NCBI GenBank assembly: GCA_037833965.1
Contig: AP031357.1
Location: 10,560,001 to 10,624,000, forward strand
DNA length: 64,000 nucleotides
Reading direction: 5' to 3'
Source of the DNA: Marchantia polymorpha subsp. ruderalis
Taxonomy: Eukaryota; Streptophyta; Marchantiopsida; Marchantiales; Marchantiaceae
The position numbers and the translations under genes were made by a program. Shown piece after piece: positions 15,270-28,025 of this stretch. The notes under the pieces were generated by a model. The model was not told the origin of the DNA and made no database searches. It worked only from the letters and a program-made list of their open reading frames with translations. Positions within the stretch are counted from its first letter, which is position 1. Each line of letters opens with the position of its first letter.

Positions 15270-17150
15270 AGTAGCAGATATACTCAAATAGTTAGACATG
15301 GCTAGGCGTAGCAATCGTCCCGGCGGATAATCACATGCAGAGAGTATCCTGAAAGAACATGTCATCAGGCCTCGGAAGACCTTCCCCGAGGGCCTCGAGC
15401 CTCCGAACTTAACTTCGTGGGCCGAAATTCAAACGGAGGACTGGCGCTCGCAGAAGCGGGCGAGGAAATGAAATTAAACTCGAAAGAATGCGCGAGAAGG
15501 AATCAACGAAGGGCCGGAATTAGGCGCGGGGAACAGGTCAGAGGGTTCTTGTAGCAAGCAGCACCGCAAAAGGTAACAGTACGGCGTCGGGATAAAGAAC
15601 TCTGTTCAACGGTACTCTTTTCCACCCCGCGAGCTGGAGATATTTAGATCTGACGGTTCTTCCACAGGGAGGTCCTGGGACCCCGCCCGAGCCCGGAGCC
15701 AGCCCAGGTGTTAGCGAGAGGAGATAGGGGTTAAATCAGGATAATCGGGATTAGGACCGCAGAGCAGCCGGTAAAAGGTGCCGGCGGGGATCGCAGGCAC
15801 GCGGTCGGGGGGCGACGGGGTCGGGAAATGCGGCAGGGGACGGCGTCGCGAGCCGGAGGGCCGATCGGCCCTCGGATCTGCGAAGCGGAGAGAATCGGAG
15901 TGGCGAGGCGTGATGACACGCTCAGCGGGGAACGCATCGGGAGCGTCGGCGGGCGCGATCGCAGGGCGGAGATTCAATCCGTACGCATCGCGAACTGGCG
16001 CCATGGCAGATGCCCTACAGGGCTTCCCGTCGTGTTTCCCGTGAAGGCAGCGCGGAAATGATTTCGTCGCCCTCTGGCCTCGGACCCGCTCCGCGTACCG
16101 GCGTATCAAGGCTCGGCCCGCGGGGTATTGCCGCGAAAGGCGTCGTCTTTCTTTCTTTCTCCAGCAGCGCCTGCAGTCCGCTGTCTGAGCGTCGCCTGCG
16201 TCTCGTCTCCAGACTCTCCACTATACTTGTGCTGGGCCTCGCTCTCGACGTGAGCATATGTTGTGCGACACTGGCCCTGGTGTTGACAATTCTGCTCATT
16301 CTCCTCGCGCCCGATTGAAGACAGACAGTCGATTGCCGTAGGGTTGGGTTGGGGAGCGAGCGTGCGAGCGAGCGAGAGCGAGGGAGTTGAAGAGTGCGAG
16401 GAGGAGGAGGACGAGCAATTTTCGTTCCGGGTTCGAGGAGGAGGAGGAGGTGGAGAGGGCAAGATCGTGCCGGAGCTGGTAGCTCTGCATTCCGTTCTCG
16501 TGGGGCGCTCATCGGTGTGAGAGCAATTTGAAGTGCGCGAGCGGGGGAATTCGGAAGGCTTCGCACTAATCTGCCAGGGGAATTCTCGGGGACCGGAGTC
16601 TGTCGTGGGTCGGGCGAGAATTGCGACAGTGGTGGCCGTCTCGGGTTCGATCTTGTGTCTGGACCTCCGGAGTGCGGACGAACGGTCGGAGAGCGGTGTT
16701 TCTTGAAATTGAAGATCTGTTAGTTCCTGTCGTGCCGCCGGTTCTTTTCAAGGAATTGCTCGTGTACAGGACATTTCAGATGAAATTTTACAGCTCTTCG
16801 TTGAAAGTATCAACAGCGATCAGCTCTTCTAGAAAATTGTCATTTTGGCCCTTCCACCAGGAGCTTTTCTGTGAATTCCCCCCCATCAATCGTTTCGCCG
16901 TCTTGCCTTCTTCCAAAGAGGCCCGTAGCATGTTTCTTGAAGATAAGCAGTGAATTCGACATCTGCAGTTGAACCTTTCTAAGACAGTCAGCGTCAGTTC
17001 GCCGGAGGAACGTGTGGCCTGCTTTTGGGAGTCTTGGACGCGAATGATCTGAGCTTCTTGTACAAATTCGGCCAAATGCTCACCTCACAGCTCTGCTCGA
17101 ATCCTCACTGCAAGCGGACATCTCCAGGAGATGGACCGTAAGCCCTCACC
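15270..17150 (+). promoter_or_regulatory. GC-rich island, probable promoter and leader of the PHD-SAP30 gene
   Basis: A strongly GC-rich stretch with GAGGAGG and CGAGCGAGCG runs lies upstream of the plus-strand PHD gene. Its open frames are Arg/Ser/Pro-rich and overlap on both strands, as random GC-rich DNA gives, so I do not call them genes. A donor-like ACCGTAAGC near 17,139 could end a leader exon whose intron runs towards 19.4 kb. Assignment to this gene is an inference from orientation and proximity. A bidirectional promoter or a separate noncoding transcript is possible. Confidence 0.4.
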
Positions 17151-19473
17151 TCTACATCCTCGCATTGCCTTCTGATTTTATTTGGTTTTGATCTCTGAGG
17201 GAATTTTTAGGGAACAACCGTTCCGCTGCATTGAAGCTTACGGTCCACCGTGTCTTGGTTTGTGCGTGTCATACATTTCTTAGGCTTCTGTTTGGCGATT
17301 TTCGTTACTGCTACGCACACTTTATTAGACATCTCCTCAGACTACCCGCAAGGCTGCGTCGAGTCAGATGGGATGGAATTACTTGGTCGAAGTTTGAAGG
17401 CAGTTTGCTATCGAGATTCCCTTGGGGACGTCTCTTGGTATATGAACGCTGATCTTGTGAGGAGAGTGTTCAACGGGAAAAGAGACTGGTGCATCCGACG
17501 CCTTGCTGTCAAACTGAAGGTGCCGTACTTGTGGTCAACATCTGGATCTGCATCCATCCGCGTTGCCGCGGAAGAAGAAGGCGGAGTGCATGCGGGTGCG
17601 CGCTCCAGCTTCTTTGCAGGGAGCTTGGTGCAATGCCATTCTTCTGTCTAACGTCACAAGTTCTTCAAACTCTCGAACAAGGTCTTCAAGAAACCGTGGC
17701 CCACTTCTGCGCACTAATTTACCTTGTAGATTGGGCCTGACCATTCTCCTTAATTCTGCTGTTGAACCCTTGTCAAATTGCGGACTCTCTTTCGGTCCGA
17801 TAAGTCCGGGCCATTTACGCTGTCGAACGCGTCGAGTAGCGTTCACAGCGTGTTCGTCTGTGTGAGGGGAATGTCAGACCTCATTGAAACGTTGTGGTCA
17901 GTACAGGGACATTTCATCGCCCATCTGACATTTGGTGCCAGTGATTACCAAATTGATCCTCGAGCGATTGATGTCGCATTGAAATCGTTTCATGTGAGCA
18001 TCGTGGTAGATGCGCTCTCTTTAGGAGCCTCTGACCAAGGCTGTGGCTCAAGAGGCCGGCTATGGTTTCAGTGTGGAGATTGGCTCGTGAGCGTAATTGT
18101 GCCCTTCGTAAAGAGGTGGACGAACACGATTCGTTTCGATTTGTCCTACTGGGAACCTAGTCTAGAGACTTCGTTTCATCCCGTCGCGGCTGATCCCCGG
18201 CCTTCGAAGGAAGCGGAGGGTTCACATAGTTCGGACTGTGTTGTGGCCAGCAGATTCATGTCATGCCGAACAAGGACCATGAGGGAACAAGAGTAAACTG
18301 AAGATGTGTTCCCCAGGAGTTCGGGTTAGTGGTGTTTCTGGTGATTCGTCTCCACTGATCTCTCGAATTACTGCTTTCATCCACTACTGAAGACGAGTAT
18401 CGTCCCTGAGGGAACCCGAAGAGTGGACCCAAGATGCTCTTACGAGGTTCAAGTTGCATCTTCTTGTGAAGTCCACATCGTCATCAAATTGAAGGTCTAC
18501 AGGAGAATTTTTCTTTCTTCGGGCTAGTGGACTACGAAAGTGGTCCATGTGGTCGGCACAAGCGGAACTGGAGGGTTGAATCTTTTCACCGTGCGGCAGA
18601 CATTGCAATTTCCTGCAAAATCCATCGCTGGGGATGTCCTCTTTCTTGTGTAGACGGATCCACTTTTCAACGGAAACTTGAAGCGGAACCCGTGAGGGGA
18701 TCCCAAGTCTTGTACTGATGGCCTCTGGGTGCGCGTAGCGAGCAGCAGTACGTTGAGCTGCTAGTACTCGTCTCCACATCTTGATCGATCCGCTTGTTGC
18801 CACCAGTTGTTCCGCCTCTGGTTGGCCTTCCCAGTTAGAGGAAAATTCTATCCTTGCAATGAACAGAGGCGGGAGGTCTACCCGACTCCGAGAAGACATA
18901 ATCGGCGCTTTTGACTAATTTTGACTTCCACACACAGTTTCCTTGGAACTCAGTTCATGGTCAATGTTCAGCGATCCTGATCGTCCACCCGCAGTTCAGG
19001 AATGTAACTCAGCGTAGATTTCTTTCATGTGACTGGTACCCGCGATTCTTGCGAGTAAGCCTGCAGGCGATAGATGATATCATCTCCGTTCGACGCAGAC
19101 CATGTTTAAAACTTGGTCTGCTCTTTCTTCATGCAAGGGGGTTGTTCTATGTTGACCTGCTGGGTAGTTTGCATCAGCCATACTTTCTACGCTTCCAGTA
19201 GTGGTCTTGGCATGCGCATCATGTTCGCCTCTAGTTTTTCGGACAGACTCATCTTTGGCCATCGGGAGAGGACCTTTTCACCGCTGGCGATGACCGAAGT
19301 GGGGAGTGAGACTCGGAGATGTCGATGCGTCTTCCTTAGCATTATTCTGTTGCAATCCGCTACATCACAACTTTGAAACTTCCGTCCCGCACGATGCGCA
19401 GCCATCTTGTTACTTCTTCATTTCCTACTTGGCTCCATGTGGATTGGCTAACCAGAGCATTCGATTCGATATT
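17150..19473. other. Unassigned mid-GC sequence, possible long leader intron
   Basis: About 2.3 kb lies between the GC-rich island and the first recognised exon. The longest frames (about 170 codons, on either strand) match nothing I know. If the leader splices from about 17,139, most of this would be intron. I see no PHD, SAP30 or other domain here, though a short N-terminal exon of the PHD gene could be hidden in it. Confidence 0.35.
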
Positions 19474-21328
19474 ATGTGCAGGACTTGCCGTTGGCACGTA
19501 CGCAACTACGGCAGCGAAGAGGAGCCCAAGCATGTCACTCTATGCAACGCCTGCAAGATCAATTTTGACCAGGTAAGGTCTGCGATTAGCGTACCTTCGA
19601 TCTTGTAACTTGGTCTGTCAACATTGTGTATTTGAGCTGAGATCTGACCCTTCGAATTGTACGTTGTTTTGCAGGGCAAGTACTGCCCATTCTGCGTTCA
19701 GATTTATCGCGAGAAGGACCCAGACAGCTTTGACGGAAAAGAGGTACTGCATCGGCCACTCATTACAAATGCATCCTTCGATAATTTCCATGTTAGTCTG
19801 ATGTTCACGCCATGCCATACAGAACGGTTCTGCCTGAAGGTGGGTCGTTGTCTCAGTAGTCGGACACCTACCGTGCACGTATAGTAGACGTCAACAGCTT
19901 AATTAATTTTAATCAATTTTTCGGTGCGGTAAAGGTTGTTGGTGAGCTTATGTAAACTCACGGGGCATACAATGTAGTCACCTTCGGACTGTTTACATAG
20001 GAAATGTTGCCATAGTATCACTTGATAATCAGTAAAACATCTGGGTTATAAGTCTTCATCACATTTGAATAGACACTTCAGGTAGATAACGGGATACGGA
20101 GGAAATCGTGATGGAAACTGAGAAGTTTCACGTGTCCATGCAGTGGGTGGGTTGCGACAATCGTACCTGCAGGCGCTGGGTTCATGTAGACTGCGAGGTG
20201 GGAGCTGGAAATAAAGTGGATTCAGCTGCGTTCTATTTATGTCCCAGCTGCAGAGAGGTAAGGCTTTCATGAATTTACTTGAGAGTTGAGCTGGAAGTAT
20301 CGAAGGGGGAAGAATTCCTCGAGCGGAGAGCACTCATGTGACGGATATAATTCGATATGAACTAAGGTCTTCAGTGGAATCTGTCAGCCCTTCGTTTACT
20401 TGAAAGAAAGCAGCGTAGATGATGTCGACAATGTTGAAGGCTTCAATGTGTCTAAACCTAGTGTTTGGTTACCCCAACCAAGTTATTATGTTGCGGTGCA
20501 ATTTGTCGTTATTCGACTTGTGTGTTAATTTACTAAACTTATTGTTTTGTCTTTTTCTCAGAACGCCCAAGAACTGGGCGATCGGAAACGTCCTGGTCGT
20601 CCACCTGCCCAAGATCAGTCGGTGGCCACAAACCATTCCAACTCGGACTCTACGCCAATGGTAAAAACATATGCTGAGTCATTGTAACTTATTATCTGCA
20701 TGCAATGTCGTGGTTGTGTTATTTGTCGTTACTGACATCTTATTTGTTGTAGGATGTGGAGCAGAAGCCCAAAATGTCCCTGTCGATACGAAACTCCAGA
20801 AGACCACTCCAAGTTGATTTGTCCAAACTTGAAGTGAGTTTTATGATTAATCGTATATTTGCTGTTCTGTTTATCCGATTTTGTGTCGTTTATCCAACCG
20901 TCGAAGAGGACTATGCAGAGATTGTCGATTACATCGTAGTGGGTCATGTGAGTAATCTTTTTGGTTTGGTAATTGGAGGAACTAATGGCCAGATGCCTTC
21001 GAATTTCAGACTTCGTCACTGAAGCGCTACCGCCGTGTCTACAACCTGCGAGAAGTGACCAGCAGCTGCAAGGAGGAGCTCATTCCGGCAGTGGCACGAC
21101 ATTTTGCTGCTCAGGTGAGGGTGCTGCACTCGTGGATGTGTTCGAAATTCCATCTACAGCAATTGCTGTCAACAGATGTTAGCTTCCACATAGACTAACG
21201 ATTTGCGAGTTTTCCAGGTCGTGGAGGAAAATGAGACGTTGCTGACATTTGCATGCTTCCTGAAGAAGCAGCAGAATTTTTCTGCTTCCAGCTTGACACA
21301 TCGCATCCCACGTACAGCAGCCAAATGA
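19474..21328 (+). CDS. PHD-type zinc-finger protein with C-terminal SAP30-like Sin3-binding domain, 7 exons
   Basis: Predicted chromatin protein of about 239 residues. Exons: 19474-19572, 19675-19743, 20102-20257, 20562-20660, 20753-20833, 21010-21114, 21218-21328. All junctions are GT-AG and phase 0, and reading stays open to TGA at 21326. Cysteines 2, 5, 25 and 28 form a small zinc knuckle. Residues C37, C40, C74, C79, H84, C87, C103 and C106 fit a C4HC3 PHD finger. Residues 117-123 (KRPGRPP) are AT-hook-like. Residues about 160-225 resemble the SAP30 Sin3-binding domain: a VDLSKLE lead-in, LKRYRRVYNL, a KEELIPAVARHF helix and a last helix ending FLKKQ. In known Sin3-HDAC complexes the SAP30 region contacts SIN3, so a role in recruiting histone deacetylase is inferred. 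The N-terminus is uncertain: the first ATG lies right beside an acceptor-like TGTGCAG, so an upstream coding exon may exist. The third exon's acceptor (AG at 20,100-20,101) is chosen by frame. Confidence 0.75.
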
Positions 21329-22300
21329 ATTGAAGGCGATGAGAGCGTCATACATAATACTTTGCCTGTACTCCTTACTACTGACTCTCGTGCTTTTTAA
21401 TAGCGTCGGTCACTGCGAAGGATTGCAAGCATAGTATAGATATATACCGGAGGTGAAGTAGTCGGGTCAGTTTTGTGTAAAGAGGCCGTAGTCACCCTTA
21501 AGCTATTTCAGACTGCCTCCTGTCAAGTGCTCCTACAGTCAACTGGTATCGTGGCAGCACGACTTAAAGTGGGACGAATTCTATGTTCGTTTGTATAGTG
21601 TGTTCGGCCACTAAATTCCAAACAATCGCGATATGAGAGGCAGGTTGATTTGTATCATGAGTAGGAGACAACCTAAATTTTTATCATTTTCTTAGCGAAG
21701 ATATTTGCGGATTTGCCAATTTTTTTATGTAAACATTTTCCTTTCACCCCTCTGTCGTCAAATGTGATGGTTCTGTTATTTTGTCCCTATCACTATGCAT
21801 TTCGAAGCCTTTTTTTTCCCAATGCACGTCCCTTGTGAATCCTCATATTTTTTTCACGTGATGAATCCTCCTGTCCAGAAAGGTTATCTGAAATGGAATC
21901 GCGAGCTCCTCCAAGTAAATGAAAACATAAACTGAAGTTGGATAGTACAGATCTTAATGGTAGTGTATATTTATCAGTCTTGATGGTTTTGACAAGACTT
22001 CATTCCGAGACGACATTTATCAAAGCCCATTCGAATGATGCAAAGTGTAATGTTAGCGAGATGCAAACGTCATGGTGGCAACCCTGGAGGACCACTATCC
22101 GAATCTACTGTTGTCAAAATCTTCTGGGCAAATTATCATGGGAAAGGATTCGCAGAAAACTCATTACCAACTGGTATGCCTGACTGATGCTCGTAACGAG
22201 TACGAAGACCAAGTACTTTTAAGTATTGCTAGACCAGAACCTCTTGTGATGTCTCTGTATGTGGCTTGGTGTGCATAAAAGTAGAAGTGAAATGATGCAA
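21329..22300 (+). other. Probable 3' UTR and downstream flank of the PHD-SAP30 gene
   Basis: Sequence after the TGA loses coding character and becomes T-rich, as in plant 3' UTRs. I see no clear AATAAA signal and cannot fix the polyadenylation site. No further domain is found. Confidence 0.4.
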
Positions 22301-24500
22301 GCGTGGCATTCTGAACCGCAAACCTGCATCCAAGCTGCCCATACGGTTCTGGTCCTATGGGCGAGGCTCGGTTGATTCGCGCATCGAACTCTTATCGACT
22401 GTAGCGCGGAAGCGGATCCGTCCATGGCTATAGCCGCAGCTGTCAAGGAGCGCGATCTGATGGTTTGACACTCTGCTCTCGCCAGGGCTATGGTTCTTCA
22501 GCACAAGGTCTAGGAAGCCAGATAGACCTGCAGCGGTGGAGCTCCCCCTCCTCGTTTCTAACTGACTTGCTCACTCTAGACGGTTGCGAGTAGGTCACAG
22601 CCTCGCTTTCCCGATTCTTTAAAGCTTATCCGTATCCAACTGCGACAACGTCTCCGACATCAGCTCATTCTCATACCCGACAACCGGAAACCTTGTACAT
22701 GTTGCCGAAACGATCACCAGAGGCGAGCACAGTAAGAGCAGTGAACGATCCCAAGGGCGAAACCATCTCTCGTCTCGCCTTCCCGATTCCCGTCTCCGGT
22801 CCCATCCCCTCCATTCTACGAGAGAAGGCAAGCATCCATAGCTCTGTCTATATGGAGATGTTTTCTTTCGAATCAGCGATGCAAGCGAGAGCATGCTTTC
22901 CCTCCCTCGCTCCCTCTCGCAAGAACTCGGAGGGGCGTGCGCCCTGGGCTTCGATCCGCTTCACGGGAGGAGTCCGGTCCGCATCTGGGCGGCAGGACGA
23001 CTTGTTCGTGCGAGGGGAGGGAGGGAGGGAGGGAGGGTAGGTCGGTCCGCATCTGGCGACGAGCACATCCTCTCGAAGCCATTGGAACGACCTGAAGACC
23101 AGGAAGGATTCTCTGGCGTCACGAGGGCGAAAACAAAAGGCTCGAGAGAAAGCGACAATGGCCATGGCCGTCAGCAGCTTTAATAAAGGCGAAAGAGGCA
23201 TGAGCGCGGTGGTGGGATGAGCAATTCCACTGTGGGGCGACGACGCTTATAGAAGGTTAATTCCATCATCCCACAAGGGCTCGTGAGGTCAGCTCCAAGT
23301 GGAGACCTAATTATGAGCTCTGGGAAATCTGCTGTACTTACAAGTGACCTACCGGTAACAAAACTCGGCGGAGCGCGACGGAGTCCGCCGTGGGCCCCAG
23401 CGCGCGACTGGGCTCGGGTTCCACCCACAGTGAATGGAGCGAGGAATCATTTGCATGCAACCACTTTCGCGAGGAGTTACCTCCGAACGAAATACGTACA
23501 TGAGTACATACGAATCCCCACGATTCAAGACAGATCGACAGACAGACAGACAGCAGATCCCATGATTGTGACAGTGGGACCACCACGCGAGCGCTCCAGA
23601 ACGTGACGTTCGCTCGACTCATCCGGTGCCGCGATCCTGCCGCTCTTGTTCCATCTCGACGGCCCTTGCGCCTCGCTCCGCAATCCTGGCCTCTGGCAGC
23701 CGCCGATCTCTCTCAGGGTTCACGCGCCGTGTGTTCGTCCCAAGCTCCATGCTCCATGCTCCAGATACTGCGATCTTTCCTCTAGGCCTCATCATGTCAA
23801 TCCAAATCAAAGTGTCACCACCGACACGCACACCCTCCATGTTAGTGTCTGCAGGGCGAGCCTGAATCGGAAAGCGCTGCCGTCTCTGACACTTCTCGCC
23901 TCCCTCCCTCCTTCCCTCCAGTAAGTCAAAATAATTCAGTCGCATCTCCCGCTTGGGAATTTGGCTCATAGTTCGTTGTTTTTGAGGGCTTTATTCCCGA
24001 GTTTTAGAAAGCCGTAAGCAGATCAGAAATCTCCCTTCTCATCTGACACACACTCTCTCTCTCTCTCACACATACATTCTAGCAGGCGATCAATAATTCA
24101 ATCTATTTCCGAGTGCGCGATCTCTCTCTTTCTCGCCGATCGGTCTTGTTGATCGGCATGCATTTTGTCGGAACGATCGAAGTCATGCGTCCGATGGTGC
24201 AAAAGTCGGCGCATGACATTCGTCCCCAAGTCCGCCTCAATGTGGACATCCACGGAATGTTTTCATATTCTTTGTTCGACAAGGATTCACATGCTCTGAA
24301 GTTGGAACCTCTGGCCTTGACTACTTGTACGAGATCCGAGCCTACTACATCTCACAAGTCTGGAATCAATATTGACAATGGGGGAATGACGGACACCGTA
24401 CACTAACGGTGGCCTAACCATGCAATACCACAAAGACCGGAAAGTCAAACAAGGGATTGCTTGTCTCTGCCCTCCAAAACGTCCATCTCTTGACTTTACT
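22300..24500. other. GC-rich island without recognised gene
   Basis: A promoter-like GC-rich stretch carries CT-rich and GA-rich runs, including a CT/CA run near 24,050-24,072 and the G-tract array at 23,014-23,037. Several frames of 80-117 codons overlap on opposite strands and none resembles a known family. It could be the promoter or leader of a gene whose exons I cannot recognise, or a CpG-rich remnant. Confidence 0.35.
23014..23037 (+). repeat. Six-tract G-quadruplex-type (GGGA)n run
   Basis: Six runs of three or four G separated by single A residues. This meets the usual G3+N1-7 quadruplex pattern with the shortest possible loops, which gives high predicted stability. It lies in the GC-rich island. 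Whether it is transcribed or promoter-proximal is unknown. Confidence 0.85.
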
Positions 24501-27500
24501 CAACTGAATTAGTCCCTAGAGATTGATCGACTGGAATTAGACTTCACTGCTTCATCACACACCACAAATCTACACAATTTCGCCCCCAATCAAGATTCGT
24601 TAAACTCATTCCTAAGCTGGTGAATGGTTCATTAATAGATACATTTTACAGGTCCAGAAAAAATTTAAATACAAAAAATTTAAATACAATTTCCTCCAAC
24701 AAGTAACTAGTAATGCTTTCTCCTCGCAATACAAGAAATCATTTGCATATAAAAAGTTGATGAGAACAAAACCCTCGAAAACTGTCACAGGGTATGTAAT
24801 GCTTGTATGTAATGCATCATCTATTACATCCGAACTAGTGATATGTTGAAGTAGCAACTTGTTCTATTCCTCTAAATTTTTCACTGAAATCAATGGATCT
24901 ACGTTTGGGTTCAGATATATGCATTGGATTCATGTGTGGAATGCAATCTACTCATCAATTATGTGCACAAATTCATGATACAAATGTGATCTCATGAGAT
25001 TTGGAGTAAATGTCTCTGTTCTTTTCCTCTTTCGTTTTGCGCTGAAATCTGAGCACAAGAATGTAATGCCAACTTTTATACCATGGGGAGACTTTCTTGT
25101 TTAAAGGCATACTTGCCACTGGTTCGGTCAAAAGCCTTGCACCATCTCACCAAGGATTCAACTTTACCAAGGGCAACTTCTCCTCAAACTTAAGATATGT
25201 CTTTCAACATTCATCATAGCTCTTTTGACATATTGTCCCCCCCATGTTGGGCTTGTCGTCATGGAGCATTTCACGTACTTTCAAAACGTTATTGCTTTAC
25301 TATCAAAAAATCTCATATGTTGACTATCGGGACACAATATTTTTAACCTTTTTTGTGGAAGCACGTTTTGTGAACTTTGCCAGTTCACAAATCATGTAGT
25401 TTGTTCTTATGACTAAGATATCTTATTGTGGCTTAATTATAATGGGCTATATTCTAAATCCATGACATATCGACTGATTTATCCAATTTTAATTATGAGA
25501 TTGTAAAAAAAATGTACATCGATGCGCAGATTTATTTCAAAACTCATCCAATCCAACAATATTTCATTTCACATAAATCAATTATCTATTTAGTTCTGCG
25601 CCAATAAACATCATAACACGAAATAGCGTTGAAGACATAGTGGAAACAACTCATTCACTATGTATTTCATAAAATCCATGATCTCCACTAAGATGTTTTT
25701 TTTTCATGATAATTTTTCATGATAATTTTTTGATGATACACTCAATCTTTAATGCATAAGCACCAAAGCTTTATACAATTATGCTAATCAATTTATTAAT
25801 TTCATCCGATTCAAAAATCAGAATTGAAGTATGTGATCATGAATAATGTTGATAATTTTCAATGAATTAAGAAAACACTCCTCAAACGTCATTTACATCA
25901 TGAAATTAATTTTTTTTTAAAAATAATTCATGTAATATCAATGGCACTCGCAGAAAGGTGTGAGTGCATCATAAATTAAGTATGGAATTTACATCCAAGT
26001 CAAATTTTACTAGACAGATTTCAAAACTATTACATAGAATTATAGTTATAGAAAATGATTAAAAATTCAAGAGTACAGAACTTAAATTTTTTCATGTTAG
26101 TTATGACTTTTTCCTCTAGTTTTATTCATCATTTCATATTTAGATTTATCACCCAGAATTATCATTGATGCAACAAGAGTTTCAATCTCCTATCTTACTT
26201 CATCTTCTCCTCTATTTAGATCAATAATAAATCATGATAGAATTTGAATATAATCACAAGTCTACTTCTAAAGCCACTTCAAAAACTTCTATGAATTTTC
26301 TGTTGAATTATATAACAAGTGAAATTTCAAAAAATAATATTTGATGACTTCATATTGAGTTATTTTCAAGAAAGTTATTATGTAATGTATTATTACATTA
26401 TTTATACCAGCGTCAGCGTCGTTCATACCTTTTATGGCATTGCATGGTCCATGAGCAGACTTTTACAAAAATATTTGATTGCAAAATGAAAAAAAATAAA
26501 ATCAAGCGTCAACAGGAAATCATTTTATTTTTTGATTGTGTTGAACAATTTAGAGTCTAACAATTTTCATAAAAAAATCAGCGTTTTTTGAAGCTAGCTA
26601 TGAAGATAAATATTATACAAATTTAGAAGTGGAATTTATGATTTTGATAGTTTTATATGCTCAAGAGGAGGATACTTCTTACTATAAATTTCTGAAGAAA
26701 GTCTCAGATTGATATTAATTTTATAATGTAATTATAGGTTTGAAACAAAATTTGTGATCTTATGATCGTTATAGCAATGTGATCTAAATATATCTTCATA
26801 AGTACTACTTGAATCATCCTTCTTATCATATATTTTTGATTAAAAATATAGATCTTTCAAGTGATCTTAATATAATCTGAGATACAAGTAAATTATATAT
26901 AATTATATATAATTGCTGATTTATTTTTCTTTAAAATTCCTAATCATAATAAAATATGGTTTTATAAATCAAGTAGTTTATTTTTTGAAGCTTTAAGCTC
27001 CATCGATAGGTTCATGAGGCGCATTTTATAAGTTGATTCATACCATTTAGCAGAAGTAAAGTAAAAATGACGTGAGAAATTATGGATGATCATCTATTCA
27101 ACAATGTGTATCGATTCTACACTGTGTATCTTGAATTCCAAGCAGAGGGCTTCATTGGTGCAATTTCTTATGATATAACAAGACTAAAAATATTTTGTAT
27201 GATATATTCAGCCAAGCATATTATCGTAAATTTTTAAAGACATTTTCATATATTACTTGGATATTATCTGACAAGATGCCTCTGATAAATCCTTGATAAT
27301 ATCTGTGAGATGTTTGCAAGTTTTAAGGGTTTACGGTGAGCAGGTCTGTAGTAACTTTCTCAATGCAAGGAGCCAACAGAAAAAAGGAATCAGTTTTTGC
27401 ATGATTGAAAGATACACAATTGCTTGGAAATGTATTATTTTCACGGAAGGTTGCGCAGTAAAAGAACTTCATCTTGAAGAAAAGCAAGCTTTCAATATTT
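24500..27500. other. AT-rich DNA with possible decayed transposon coding remnants
   Basis: Mostly AT-rich sequence. On the minus strand near 24,640-24,790 a broken frame reads FLYANDFLYC, faintly like a reverse-transcriptase YxDD region. Further short broken frames continue to about 25,250. Stops and frameshifts are frequent, so I call only possible relics. No intact gene or RNA gene was seen. Confidence 0.3.
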
Positions 27501-27995
27501 TTTTAGTTTGATATACATATCTGGTATATATGGTAATTCTGTCATGAATGCGATTCTTCCCGTTATCATATCCCCTTCTTCTTCAGACAACACAGAGTCA
27601 GGCACACGCAGGAATTTTCTCGCCATAAGGACACAGCAGGACAAATACAAGCCAAGCCATGACGAGGATTCTGTGGAATTACGGGGGGTCGGAAATAAGT
27701 CACAGATTCCAGGAGACTTGCAACCTTCAGGAGCTACCATTAAAAAAAAGAATTACGGGTCCGGTTATAGAACTAAGCAGGCGATGAGAAAATTCTTCCA
27801 CCCTCCGTTCCTTTACGAGGAGTCGCGTCCCAGAGGGTCCACTCCACCTAACACTCATCAATGAATGGAATGGAAAGGGTTCAGTTGTGGATGCAACGTG
27901 AGACATGGTGATGATGATGATGCAGTGCACTGTAAGCTAGCGTCGTACAAAGGACATTTTTATTTCACGCATATGACAAATGAAATCGGTCCTAC

Positions 27996-28025
27996 CTCAG
28001 CTCGGCTCGGCTCGGCTCGGCTCAG
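27996..28025 (+). repeat. CTCGG pentanucleotide repeat
   Basis: Four perfect CTCGG units, flanked by CTCAG variants on both sides. This is a short microsatellite in noncoding DNA. Confidence 0.85.

Noticed and set aside
15711..16566. Arg/Ser/Pro-rich frames up to 183 codons on both strands
   Set aside because: They mirror each other in GC-rich promoter-like DNA with no domain or splicing logic.
18384..18899. 171-codon minus-strand frame
   Set aside because: It has an ATG but no recognisable domain, and it lies in the likely leader intron of the PHD-SAP30 gene with similar-sized frames on the opposite strand.
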